From Thecamonas trahens ATCC 50062 (taxonomy: Eukaryota; Apusozoa; Apusomonadida; Apusomonadidae): 64,000 bases of DNA. A program made the position numbers and the translations under genes. Shown here in pieces: positions 38,930-49,328 of this stretch. The number at the start of each line of letters is the position of its first letter. Position 1 is the first letter of the stretch. Below the pieces are notes generated by a model. That model searched no databases. It saw only the letters and a list, made by a program, of their open reading frames with translations, and was not told the origin of the DNA. The stretch covers positions 115,697-179,696 of the forward strand of contig NW_013657644.1 in the NCBI RefSeq assembly GCF_000142905.1, written 5' to 3'.

Positions 38930-40803
38930 ATGGCGGCGACCCCTTCCACGACAGAGCGGATTGTCGACTGCCCTCCGCCAGTCACCACCAAGCTGGACTC
39001 GAGCAAGCTCTGGGGTGCTGATGACAAGCCTAATGTCGACCTTCTCAAGGACCACTTCTATGCTGAGGGTACGCCTCCCCCCCCCCCCCTCCCCCCCCCC
39101 CCCCCCCCACTCCCTCTCGTCTGGCCCGCCGATCCCGTCCGCCGTTTGGTCGTTTGTCGGGGGAGGCGGAGAACACTGGCGGTGTGTGTGTTCCTTTTCC
39201 CGACCTCATATCACCTTGGCTAGCTCCGTTGCTCAGTCCATCCACAGGCTCGTACAGATGTGGGAGAGTACCACACAATTGTGCTTCCCATGTGCCAGTT
39301 TCGAGTCGTCTGCTATGCAGCTAGAGCCCATGCCAGTCCCTCCCCTCTTCCCCCCCCCCTGCCCGCTGGCCCGTGGTGGGCCGCGGTCCGCGCGGTTTTT
39401 TTTGGCGCTGGCGTGGGGAAGCGGGAGAGGCGAGCCGGGGGAGGGGGGCGAGGGGACAGTAGTGGGCCATGTGGAGGAGGACTTACGGAGCGAGCGAGTG
39501 CGTGGTGAATACAGGGCGGTTGCACAAGGAGGATTGCATGAAGCTCATTGCGCGGACGTCTGCGCTGTGGCGGGCAGAGCCGAACCTGCTGCATGTGGCG
39601 GCACCGGTGACGGTCTGCGGCGATGTGCACGGGCAGTACTACGACCTGCTGAAGCTGTTCGAGGTGGGAGGCGATCCGGCCAAGACGCGGTACCTGTTCC
39701 TTGGCGACTACGTGGACCGCGGATACTTTTCGTGCGAGGTCATCCTGTACCTGATGGCCATGAAGCTGCTGTACCCAGAGACGATGTTCATGCTGCGGGG
39801 CAACCACGAGTGCCGGCATCTGACCGACTACTTTACGTTCAAGGAAGAGTGCCACCACAAGTACGACGAGGAGGTTTACGACGCGTTCATGAACGCGTTT
39901 GACTGCCTCCCGCTGGCGGCGATCATGAACAAGCAGTTCTTCTGCGTTCACGGTGGTCTCTCGCCGGACATCCAGACGATCAAGGACCTGGAGGAGATCG
40001 ACCGCTTCCGCGAGCCACCCAACCATGGGCCGATGTGCGACCTGCTGTGGGCCGACCCGCTGGAGAAGTTTGACACTGACATGCACTCGCCGCCGTTCCC
40101 GCCCAACACGGCGCGCGGGTGCTCGTACAACTTTACCTACGCCGCGGCCTGCCACTTTCTGGAGACCAACCACTTGCTCTCCATCATTCGCGCGCACGAG
40201 GCACAGGACGAGGGCTACCGCATGTACCGCAAGTCCAAAACCACCGGCTTCCCCACCGTCATCACCATCTTCTCGGCTCCTCACTACCTCGACTCGTACG
40301 GCAACAAGGCTGCGGTGCTCAAGTACGAGACGTCGACCATCAACATTCGCCAGTTCAAGGCGCTGCCGCACCCGTACTGGCTGCCGAACTTTATGAATGT
40401 CTTCACCTGGTCGCTCCCGTTTGTGGCCGAGAAGGTCACCGAGATGCTCCTCGCTCTCATCGAGCTCTGCCACAAGAAGTCGACCGAAGCCGAGGCCGAC
40501 AACGCTGTCCTTGCCGCCGTCGCCGCCCGCCCCACCTCGAAGATTCAGACCGACGGCGAGCGCATGCGCGCAAAGATCCTGGCCGTCGGCCGCCTCGCAC
40601 GCATGTTCTCGGTCCTCCGCGACTCGCACGACACCGTCGTCAAGCTCAAGGGCCTCACCCCTGGCCACAAAATCCCGCAGGGCATGCTCATCCAGGGCAA
40701 GAACGCCATGGAGGATGCCGTCACCCGCTTTGACTCGGCCCGCAAGCTCGACTCGATCAACGAGCGCCGCCCGCCCGTCAACCCGGACGCTCCGGATTCG
40801 TGA
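38930..40803 (+). CDS. Calcineurin A (PP2B catalytic subunit), two exons
   Basis: Exons 38930-39068 and 39515-40803 (446-nt intron GTACGC...ATACAG, phase 1), 475 aa. Ca2+/calmodulin-dependent Ser/Thr phosphatase. The splice gives [17 protein letters not shown], matching FLKEGRL of calcineurins. Metal and catalytic motifs [26 protein letters not shown] and HGGLSPDI are all intact. After [16 protein letters not shown] comes the calcineurin B-binding helix ([23 protein letters not shown]). The calmodulin-binding region follows ([19 protein letters not shown]), then the autoinhibitory segment [17 protein letters not shown] full domain set is therefore present. The intron contains long poly-C runs just after the donor. 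No calcineurin B gene is in the window. Confidence 0.92.
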
Positions 40804-41050
40804 ACTCTTTCGCACACCGACAGCTGCCACATCCATCGCGAGAGAGAGACGTAGAAAGAAGGAGAGAGAGCAAGGGGTAGTGGTGAATAGCTAAGCACAG
40901 CGCCACAGTCGAGGCGAGGGGCGAGTCCCTTGGTGTGGGCAATCGGAGTAGGCCACGCCACCACTCGTTCCGTCGTCTGCTCGTGGGCGGTCGAGTGGCA
41001 TTCGGCCGGCGGCAGCACCACTTCACACACCGACACACCAGACACAGACC

Positions 41051-42821
41051 ATGTCGTCGACATCGCAAAAGGGCGGACGGGGCGTACTCGGGGCCAAGTG
41101 GCTGTGGCCTGCTGTCGCAGTTGCTGGCGCAGCTTCTGCAGGCCTTGCGTACTACTACTACAAGCTCTACGCCTCGGCATCCTCGGCCAAGGCTTCGGGT
41201 GACAAGGCCGACGGCCTGTCGCGTGGCTTCCTCATCCCTCCGTCGTCGGCCTCTGCGGACGGCTCACCGGCTGCCTCACCGACTGCCTCCTCCTCCTCCA
41301 TCCGGAGGAGCACCTCGGCATCAGGTCTGGCTGGCGCAGTGCCTCAGCCGGCAGACGCTGACCTTTCTCCCCAGCAGCGTGCTGCAGAGGCCATCCGCCA
41401 GAAGGGTACGTCGCGTCGCTGCCGCCGCCACGGCGACCCGATTAGCCGAGTCCGCCCGCTGGCCAATACCGGCATGGGTGGGAAGGGGGGGGGGGGGGGG
41501 GGGGGTCGATCGGGCGACTCACAGATAGATTGGTGGCGTGATGGCGGTCGGGGGATCGGGGGGAGGGGGGGCAGGTAACAATGCGTTCAAGGCAGGCAAG
41601 TTCCGCGAGGCTGTGCAGGCGTACACCGAGGCGCTCTCGCTCGGCCCGCATCCGTACGGGGCTGTGCGGTGCTACACGAACCGGGCGATTGCCGAGACGC
41701 GGCTGAAGGAGTGGGATGCGGCGCTGGTCGACGCCATGATGGCGACGACAGCGGACCCCGAGTTCTCCAAGGCGTACTACATGGCCGGGCAGGCGTATAT
41801 GGGCCTCGGGCTCCCGCACCGGGCAGCTGGCATGTTTGCCACCGCCAAGGAGAAGAGCGGCGGCAAGAAGGCGCAGGCCGATGCCGAGAAGCAGCGGGCG
41901 GCTGCTGCCGAAAAGGCCGCAGCCATGACCGCCGAGGAGGTCAAGGCTGCCGAGGACAGCGTGTACGCCGCCCGCGACGCTGCCATCTCTGCTTTGCTCA
42001 AAGCCGCCGAGGCCGGCATGATCGGTTCAAACAAGACCGTGGCCGACTACAACAACGCCACCGGCATGCTTCTCAAGGCGCTGATGATGGGCGAGCTGGA
42101 CGACTACAAGAACAATGCGCTCAAGGCCGACGTCATCCGCCTCCTCGGCCGCTCACACTTTCTGGCCCAGCGGTTCCAGGCCGCGGCCGAGATGTACTCG
42201 GCACACATGGGCCTTGCGCAGATGGTCAAGGACGCTGGCGCGCCTGCCGGCGCCGACGCCGGCGAGGTCTCGGCCACCGGCGCCCGGTGGGACGCCGACA
42301 TCCAGGAGTCCAAGTTCTTCCTGGCCCAATCGCTCCGTGCTCTCGGCGCCAACCGCGACGACATTATCCGCCTCCTCACCGACGCTGCCAACGGCCCGGT
42401 CCCTTCGCTCAAGACCCGCGCCTCGACCGAGCTGATCAAGGTCTACAAGACCATGCGCGCTGCCGAGGCCGACGGCTCGGACAAGGCCCTCGAGCTCGAT
42501 GCCCTCATCGCCTCACTCGACGTCGATGTTGCCAAGCCGAGCGTTGAGCTTGAGCTCGAGGCCGAGACTGAGGCCGAGGCTAAGACCGAGACCGACGCTG
42601 CCGCCGCCGCTGACGCCGCCGCTGAGACCGAGACCGAGGTCGACGCTGACGCCGACGCTGACGCCGCCGCTGAAACCGAGACCGAGACCGAGGCCGAGGC
42701 CGACGCTGACGCCGCCGCTGAGACCGAGGCCGAGACCGACGCTGACGCCGACGCTGACGCCGCCGCTGAGACCGAGGTTGATGGAGCTGTGTCCGAGGTC
42801 GAGGACGAGGACGCCGAGTAA
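41051..42821 (+). CDS. TOM70-like membrane-anchored TPR protein, two exons
   Basis: Exons 41051-41405 and 41575-42821 (169-nt intron GTACGT...GGGGCAG, phase 1), 533 aa. An N-terminal anchor (KWLWPAVAVAGAASAGLAYYYYKLY, about 16-40) is followed by a Ser-rich linker. The splice creates AIRQKGNNAFKAGKFREAV, a textbook TPR helix A, and the next repeats include RCYTNRAIAETRLKEW and SKAYYMAGQAYMGLG. N-anchor plus TPRs resembles the mitochondrial import receptor TOM70, whose anchor also ends in a Tyr run. However, the C-terminal half does not show the usual extra TPRs. It ends in a long Glu/Thr/Ala/Asp repeat. The intron has a 21-G tract at 41485-41505. A generic TPR co-chaperone is the alternative. 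Confidence 0.6.
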
Positions 42822-42965
42822 CATTCACAGACACCTACGACAGTCGCTCACAATCCGATGGCTCAGGCAGCGTAGAATGCCATGAGCGCATCGCGCGAGG
42901 CGCCCAGTGCCAGCGGCACTCGGCTGCGATGTCGGAATGGTACATCTCACTCCAATTCGGTCAGC

Positions 42966-43770
42966 ATGGCAACGGCAGCCGAAGCCAACGAGATCCTCAA
43001 CGAGCTGTTTGACGTCTACAACGTGGCCGACGACGCCGGCTCGCTGCAGCAGGCCATCACCTTGAAGGATGAGGCGACCAAGCTGGTTACCCAGGCGAAG
43101 ACAGACATGCGCACTCTCATTCAGAGTACGTCTTCCATTACCCAAGCCCATCCCCCCCCCTCCTCCCTCCAAACATGCCTCAGTCGGCGAGCACCCGCGC
43201 GCGCCAAAATTCAAACTTTGGCACAACGCGACTTGGAAGCAGTGGCAGGAGGACGAGAGGGGGACAGGCATGGCGCGAGGAGGCAGGTAACGGGGAGAGA
43301 CTCACAGAGGTGCCATTGGTGTGTGTGCGCGAAATGGTGTAGAGATGACCAGCGAGGTCAAGGACGCAGAAGGAAGGGTGGAGGACTCGGCAGAGATCCG
43401 TGAGCTGGAGGAGCGGCTGGCCGAGCTGGAGGCGGAGAAGAACGAGCTGGAGGCGGCGGCTGCGGCCAAGGAGTCGACGGTGGCCGAGCTGGAGGCCAAG
43501 CTGACGGCGATCCAGGATGAGGCGCTCGTGCTGCGCGAGCGTAAGGCACAAGTCATGGCCGCACAGAAGAAGGTCTCGCCCAAGGTCGAATACTCGCTCT
43601 CGCTCTTTGCCGAGATCTCCAACATTGAGTGGGACTACGCGGCCGAGACCGTCAAGGGCATTGTCGCCGCAAAGGACGGCATGACAACCAAGCCGTTCAA
43701 CCTCAACCCGTCGCATCACTCCATGTTCTTCATCACCAACTACCTGTGGGAGATTGTTCCCGACGCATGA
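42966..43770 (+). CDS. SPC24: Kinetochore protein SPC24 (NDC80 complex), two exons
   Basis: Exons 42966-43125 and 43343-43770 (217-nt intron GTACGT...GTGTAG, phase 1), 195 aa, nearly the human length (197). SPC24 pairs with SPC25 to anchor the NDC80 complex to the inner kinetochore. The N-terminal two thirds are a coiled coil (ELEERLAELEAEKNELEAAA). The C-terminal globular domain has VEYSLSLFAEISNIEWDY, parallel to VYVAQLYHQVSKIEWDY in human. It ends FFITNYLWEIV, matching FISDYLWSLV. The splice completes the LIQ-K-MTSEV junction. A polyadenylation-type AATAAA lies 29 bp after the stop. Confidence 0.85.
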
Positions 43771-43798
43771 TTGGATTCTGCCGCACGAGAACGCGATC

Positions 43799-43804
43799 AA
43801 TAAA
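43799..43804 (+). terminator. AATAAA polyadenylation signal candidate for SPC24
   Basis: A canonical AATAAA hexamer 29 bp downstream of the SPC24 stop, in a 179-bp gap before the convergent triple-PH gene. It is one of few such hexamers after a stop in this GC-rich window. Confidence 0.45.
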
Positions 43805-43949
43805 CTGTACCATGTTTGCTGCCGTCCGCCCGCCACCCACGGCGCCTACGCTCACTCGATACTACCCCTGCTCACCAGCTGCGAGGAGGATACTGTTCTC
43901 AGCACACACATGTGGAGGCCGCAAGAGCCGAGAACACACTCAACTCAGC

Positions 43950-46579
43950 CTACGCTTCGTCCGAGTCCATCAGCTCGGCCAGCCGCTCGGCACGCGCAGC
44001 ACGCCGCGCAGCACGCGACGACTCTTCACGCTTGAGAAAATCGATCGCGCTCTCGTCGACACCCTGCCGCGCCACCGGTCCGCCCTGGGCTCGGCCCTTG
44101 GGCACCCGCCGCCGAATGGTGCCCTTATGCACCCGCTTGAAGGTCCCTTGCCTGCTCTTGGGTGCTGCGCCCGTCGACGGCTCATCGTAGGCAGCGACGA
44201 CTCTGGGGCTTGTGTCGCGGACGAGCGTGCCGTGTGCCGTGACGCTGCGAGAGTCCGAGCCCACTTCAGGGCTCGCAGTCTGCGCAATCTGTGAGGGCTG
44301 GCCAGTTGCCTTTTCCATTTCGGCCGCAATTGCGTCGAGCACGCTCAGATCGAGGGCCACAGGCGGCGCTGTGTCGCCTTCGACCGTCGAGCCCGACGAC
44401 GCCCCGTCGTCGTCATCGTCGTCGTCGAGACCGTTAGCTCTGCGGACGTGCGGCGGCGCTGTGTCGCCTTCAACCGTCGAGCCGGAGCCGGCAGAGTCGT
44501 CGTCGTCGCCGTCGTCGGTAACTTCCTCGTACTCGTAGAGGTCGACGTCCTCGTACTCATACTCGCACGAGTCCGAGTCGGACTCGGGAACCGGGAGCCC
44601 GCGCTTGCGCTTCTCGTGGCGCGACCATGCCTTAAGCAAGCTCGACACTTTGTCGAGCGAGAGCTCCGAGTCGCGCTTGCCCGAGATAATCTGGCGCGCG
44701 GTGGCGGTGTGCGCCGGCACTGGCGCGTTGAGCGATGGTGACCGCACAGGAACCACGTCCAGTGCCGACCGGCTCGCCGGCGGTGGGCCAACAAGGTGCG
44801 GGCTCTGCGGCACCGCCATTGGGGGGCTCGCCAAGCCGGGCGCAGAAACCGAGAACGAGAATCCACCAATGTCCGCACTAAGATCCGAGACAAAGAGCGA
44901 GAACTCGGGGTCGTCAGGCATAGACGACATCGAGCCCGAAGCCATGCCCATCGGCGCAAACGATAAGCGGGTCGACATACGCTTGTAGTGCGATGAGTCG
45001 GCCGCAAGCGAGACCTTGACCAGCTCGGGTTCGGCGACCGTAGCGGCCTCGGTCGGCGAAAGCAGCTGGCCCTTAGACCCAGCGTCCAAGAGGCGGAACC
45101 ACTCTGCGGTGAGCTCAGTGTCGGGGGCAAAGAACACCAGGTCATTTTCAAGGCCGTCGAGGACAAGACGGACGGCCACCGCACCGGCGCCGTCAACGCC
45201 GTCGCCGCGGGTCTCGATAACAGCGTTGGCCACCACTAACCGGGTCGCCAGCGGCTTGATGGCCGACTTGCTCTCAAAGACATACAGCCGAAAGCCCGCG
45301 AGCATGAGGTATCGCGGTGACCAGATCGTCTTCTTCCCGCTCTGCGAAGCCACAAAGGCGTCCGACGCAAAATGCGCCGTCCGCTTGAGGAAAAGACTGA
45401 AACCGAACGCGAGTCCAGCGACGCCTCGTACTCCTCGGGGTGCGAGAGCTGCGGAACCACAATCGGCTCAAAGGCCGCCGACTGCGCCACCGTCACCCGC
45501 CAGCAGTAGTACTCCCACGCCGACGGCGCTTTGAGCAAGACCCGCGCCACCGCGCCGGTGGCCACCGCCGGCGCCAGCGCAAACACGTACAGACCATAGG
45601 CGGAACCCACAGGCTTGGCCACAGTCTGCAGCGTAGGAACCGAGAAGAGTGATGCCTGGCCGGTGCCCTCCTTGTCGTAAAAGTAAAGAACTTGCCCGCG
45701 GAGGACAGCGTAAAAGGTGCGCCACGCCGAGCCGTCCGATGACAGCTGCAAGTACGAGGCATAGCCAACCATGTCGGCGGCTGGCAGGACCGAGAGCCGC
45801 TGCAGCCGGACGCGATCGGCAATTTCGCCGCTGCCGTCATGCGACGGCCCGTCGGGGCTGAGCAACGTGTCGTAGGCCGCCTTGGACGGCGAGCTCGACG
45901 CCGAGTCTCCACCCGAGGCAACCCCGTTCTCAGCCGAGGCATCGAGAAAGGCGCGGATGGAGGCGACGACACGCGGGCGGTCAAAGCGCTCCATTGCCGC
46001 GGCGAGCTCGGCCGGACTGGCATCAGGCCGCTCGGTGATGTCGGACAGAGACTCTGTCCGAGTGGTGGCAAGCGCCAGGAGGCGAATCCACTTTGCGCAC
46101 TGCGCCGAGTCGGAGCAGCGGAAGTAGAGCGTGAGCAGGCCGGCCGAGTCGGAGTTCTTGCGCTTTTCGGTGAGCATCGAGGTCTTACGGATGGTCTTTG
46201 TGGAGGCCTTTGCGGCGGCAGGCGAGAGGACCGACGAGGCAAAGTTGAGATATGCAGCCGGGAGAGCAAGGCCCCATGCGGTGGTCTCACCGGTGACAGA
46301 CCAGGCCGGACCGGCGATGCAGGCCGGGTTGAGGCGGAGGTAGCCGATAGGTGGCGAGTTGTAGGCCTCTGGCTTGTACCACAGCAGATAGAGCGAGTCT
46401 GCAGAGGAAGCCCTCGGATCATCATCAAAGTGCGTGGTGAGGACAGCCACCCGCTCGCTCCACTTGTTCTTCTTCTTCCGCAGCAAGCCCATGCCCAGCG
46501 AGAGCTCCTCCACCACTCCTGAGTAGAGGCAATTGGCCGTCACCGTCGCCAGTGCCATGTCCGTCCCTCCTGTCGCCAT
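43950..46579 (-). CDS. Triple PH-domain protein with acidic tail, two exons
   Basis: Exons 46579-45432 and 45396-43950, joined by a proposed 35-nt intron (GTACGA...TTTCAG), 864 aa. Three PH-like domains: about 10-170 (SGVVEELSLGMGLLRKKKNKWSERV...AQCAKWIRLL), about 265-375 (GYASYLQLSSDGSAWRTFYAVLRGQVLYFYD), and about 385-490 (LFLKRTAHFASDAF...RYLMLAGFRLYVFE...AEWFRLLDAG). The splice falls at the start of the third PH and restores HPED-LFLKRTAHF. Unspliced, the first frame turns into Arg-rich nonsense and the second has no ATG. The C-terminus has poly-Asp/Tyr-Glu runs and duplicated GSTVEGDTAPP segments. Phosphoinositide binding is inferred; no catalytic domain is seen. Confidence 0.7.
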
Positions 46580-46719
46580 CTGTACTCTCTCTGTGCGTAT
46601 GTATGTGAGAGGGGGGAGGGGGAGGAGGAGGGGGGGCGGGGGGCAGGGGGGGTGAGGTGTGGTTCCATGGCTGCATACTGGACGTGGGGAGGGGAGAGAG
46701 AGAGTGCTCCCCTGGGGGG

Positions 46720-47050
46720 ATCCACCACTCTGCACGGCACGCGTGATCAGCTGCGCGTAATGGAGTGAGCGGATGTGGATGGGGGGATCGGCCACTCTGC
46801 ACGGCACGCGTGATCAGCTGCGCGTAATGGAGTGAGCGGATGTGGATGGGGGGATCGGCCACTCTGCACGGCACGCGTGATCGGCTGCGCGTAATGGAGT
46901 GAGCGGATGTGGATGGGGGGATCGGCCACTCTGCACGGCACGCGTGATCGGCTGCGCGTAATGGAGTGAGCGGATGTGGATGGGGGGATCGGCCACTCTG
47001 TACGGCACGCGTGATCAGCTGCGCGTGATGGAGTGAGCGGATGTGGATGA
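46720..47050. repeat. 67-bp tandem repeat, about five copies
   Basis: Copies are in register at 46741, 46808, 46875, 46942 and 47009 (measured at GCGTGATC). Each contains GGCACGCGTGATCAGCTGCG, including TGATCA and ACGCG...CGCGT arms that make a short imperfect palindrome. Differences between copies are single bases (CAG/CGG). It lies just upstream of the C-rich leader of the triple-PH gene, between divergent genes. The whole intergenic stretch 46580-47271 otherwise holds no gene. Confidence 0.9.
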
Positions 47051-47271
47051 GGTCGATGACAGTGGCCCAGCCCGGGGGCTACGATCCAGAGATTGGAAGA
47101 GGAAGGGGAGGGGAGGGGAGGGGGTACCAACATCTCGACCATCACCATCGGCATTGCATCCAAGCCGTCATCCCACCCTCCTCTCTTCCTCCATCAACCA
47201 GTCGTCAGCTGATGCGATGATCAAAGCGTGGAAGAAGTGAACCCCTTCCCCCCCCCCCCGCCCTCCTCTGG

Positions 47272-47840
47272 ATGGCACACAATGACACCTCCTCAACCAT
47301 CAGCTCTGTCGGAGGAAGATCAAATCCATACCGAAATGTGCGTCTCATCGGCTGCCGAGGTGGTGGCAATCCGATGAGGGTGAGTGTCGGCCCGCTGGAG
47401 TCGGCGCACTCCTCGGACGACGACAGTACAGCGGACGCGAGCGCAAGCGCAGGACGCCTGCACCGCTCTCTGCCGCCCTGACGTGGACGAGGAAGGAAGG
47501 AGTGAGCAGCAGTGGTGCCGGCTATGCAAGGCAGTGGCGCTCGGAAGGAGCAGAGGCTGCGGCTGCGGACGGCGGCAACAGAGTCCAGTGCGTCTGATGG
47601 TGGCGGCGGTGCTGAGCGCGACGAGGCGGAGTCGAGCTCATCAGACAGCGGTGACGGCAAAGGCGGCGGTGGAAGTGATGCCGGAAGCGGTAATGGCTCG
47701 TCAGTGCTCGATGGGAGGGTGCAGAGTGAGGAATCCGCGGGAGATGATGCCGGGCTGGGCGTCGCGGTCGAGCTCAACAGCATCAATGTGGATACGGCAG
47801 CGGGAGGGATGCTCTACTGCACTCGCCGTCGGCTGTGGCG
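47272..47840 (+). other. Probable 5' exon(s) of the CorA gene, structure unresolved
   Basis: An ATG at 47272 follows a poly-C leader and opens 36 codons (MAHNDTSSTISSVGGRSNPY) to a consensus donor GTGAGT at 47380. A second frame from about 47551 to 47780 looks coding (Glu/Asp/Ser/Gly-rich, RDEAESSSSDSGDGKGGGG, then VAVELNSINVDTAAGG). The CorA frame begins nearby in yet another phase. An N-terminal extension of the transporter encoded by spliced exons is likely, but I could not find a join that satisfies both phase and splice signals. Confidence 0.4.
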
Positions 47841-49328
47841 ATGAGGCCGTCGCCAACAGCGCTGCACTCGCTAGCTCGGCGCCGGAGATCGATCGGCCCG
47901 ACGTTTGACATGGACATGGACAGCTTTGCCGCTCGCGATCTAAGACTGCTGACCGAGGTTGCAGCCGGCCCGCCGGCGCCGTCGCCAGTAAGCGCGGCAA
48001 GCCCGGCGGCTGCACCGTCGGGCGTCGAGGTGCTCTCTGACGAAGCGCGGGTTGATCTGCTCATGGAGAGCTCGTTTCATGGCCTGCCGCTGCAGCTGTC
48101 GATGGACCTGGAAGCCGACGGGCCGGCCGAGCTGGACGGCAAAACCATTCCGTCGGTGCTGGCGGTTGAGCACGCGCTTGTGGAGACCCAGCGCGTCTCA
48201 CGATACCTTTACGGGAGTAATGTCAAGCTAGGCACAACACCGCGGCATCTGACGTCGTCGCCGCTGCACAAGACGCTCGGCAGCCTCATCAACAACTTTG
48301 CGGCGACTGCGAGCCTCGACGATCTGGCGCCGCTGTTGACTGCGGCAAGCGATGAGAGTAGCGGCAACAGCGCGGTGGACAAGACGTGGTGGCTTGACAT
48401 TGCCTCGCCTACCGAAGATGACATGCGTGTCCTTGCGCGGCTCCTGCATCTACACCCGATCACAGTGGAGGATTGCCTTACCGGCGAGTCGCGCGAAAAG
48501 TGGGAGGTCTTTGACGCCTTTCCACGAGCGTATCTCTTTTGCGTCGCGCATGAGCCATCGCGGGATAGCTTTACATCGAGCGCGGCAGCGAGCCCAGGCG
48601 CGCTTGCGGCAACAAGCCCGGTGATGGCGATCGTGACCGCAACCGGGATTGTGACGCTCCATCACGAGCCGGTCGACTCTGTAGCAGCTGTCATCCGGCG
48701 GCTGGCGGTGGTGTACTCGGGCCGGATCCCGTCGCCCGACTGGATCTTGTACGCAGTGCTTGACGTCGGAGTTGATGTCTTTGACGGCATCACGACAAGT
48801 ATTGTGGACGGAATCTTTGCAGTCGACGATCTGGTCCTGGTCCTGCCGGCGTCTGAGGAGTCGGACATGCTGCGGCGGATGAAGGTCGTGCGGGCTAAGC
48901 AGGCGCAGCAGCGGCGAGTGCTGTTGCCCAAGAAGAACCTGCTGTTGACGCTCTCGTCGCGGGAGATTGCGTACATCTCTCATGCGGTTCAGATCTATCT
49001 CCGCGATGTACTGGATCACACGGTGGAGCAGCTGCAGGCGCTCGAAGCGACACGCGACATCCTCAATGCTGCACACTCCAACTATCTGGCCTCGATCCAT
49101 CTCGAGCTCACGCGGTCGTCGAAGAAGATCAACGACGAGATGGCCAAGCTATCAATTGCGGCAACGCTTTTCCTCCCGCTCACGCTCATCACCTCACTGT
49201 GGGGCATGAACGTCAAGGTTCCTGGCGAGGATGCGGGCGTGTGGTGGTTTTGGGGTATTGCCGGCGGCTGTGTCGTGGTCATGATCGCCATGGGCGCGTA
49301 CCTCATGCGCAAGTTTAGCGACCTGTAG
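47841..49328 (+). CDS. CorA/ALR-type Mg2+ transporter
   Basis: At least 495 aa from ATG 47841. CorA-family proteins form pentameric Mg2+ channels. The long cytoplasmic N-terminal part includes HPITVEDCLTGESREKWEVFD, typical of the CorA soluble domain. Next are a long helix (HTVEQLQALEATRDILNAAHSNYLASI) and TM1 ending LITSLWGMNV with the signature GMN at residues 455-457. TM2 (WWFWGIAGGCVVVMIAMGAYLM) follows, with a short tail. The two-TM/GMN layout is diagnostic. Organelle is not evident: ALR-type plasma membrane or mitochondrial are both possible. The stop overlaps the convergent gene by 14 bp. Confidence 0.88.
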   Translation: MRPSPTALHSLARRRRSIGPTFDMDMDSFAARDLRLLTEVAAGPPAPSPVSAASPAAAPSGVEVLSDEARVDLLMESSFHGLPLQLSMDLEADGPAELDGKTIPSVLAVEHALVETQRVSRYLYGSNVKLGTTPRHLTSSPLHKTLGSLINNFAATASLDDLAPLLTAASDESSGNSAVDKTWWLDIASPTEDDMRVLARLLHLHPITVEDCLTGESREKWEVFDAFPRAYLFCVAHEPSRDSFTSSAAASPGALAATSPVMAIVTATGIVTLHHEPVDSVAAVIRRLAVVYSGRIPSPDWILYAVLDVGVDVFDGITTSIVDGIFAVDDLVLVLPASEESDMLRRMKVVRAKQAQQRRVLLPKKNLLLTLSSREIAYISHAVQIYLRDVLDHTVEQLQALEATRDILNAAHSNYLASIHLELTRSSKKINDEMAKLSIAATLFLPLTLITSLWGMNVKVPGEDAGVWWFWGIAGGCVVVMIAMGAYLMRKFSDL

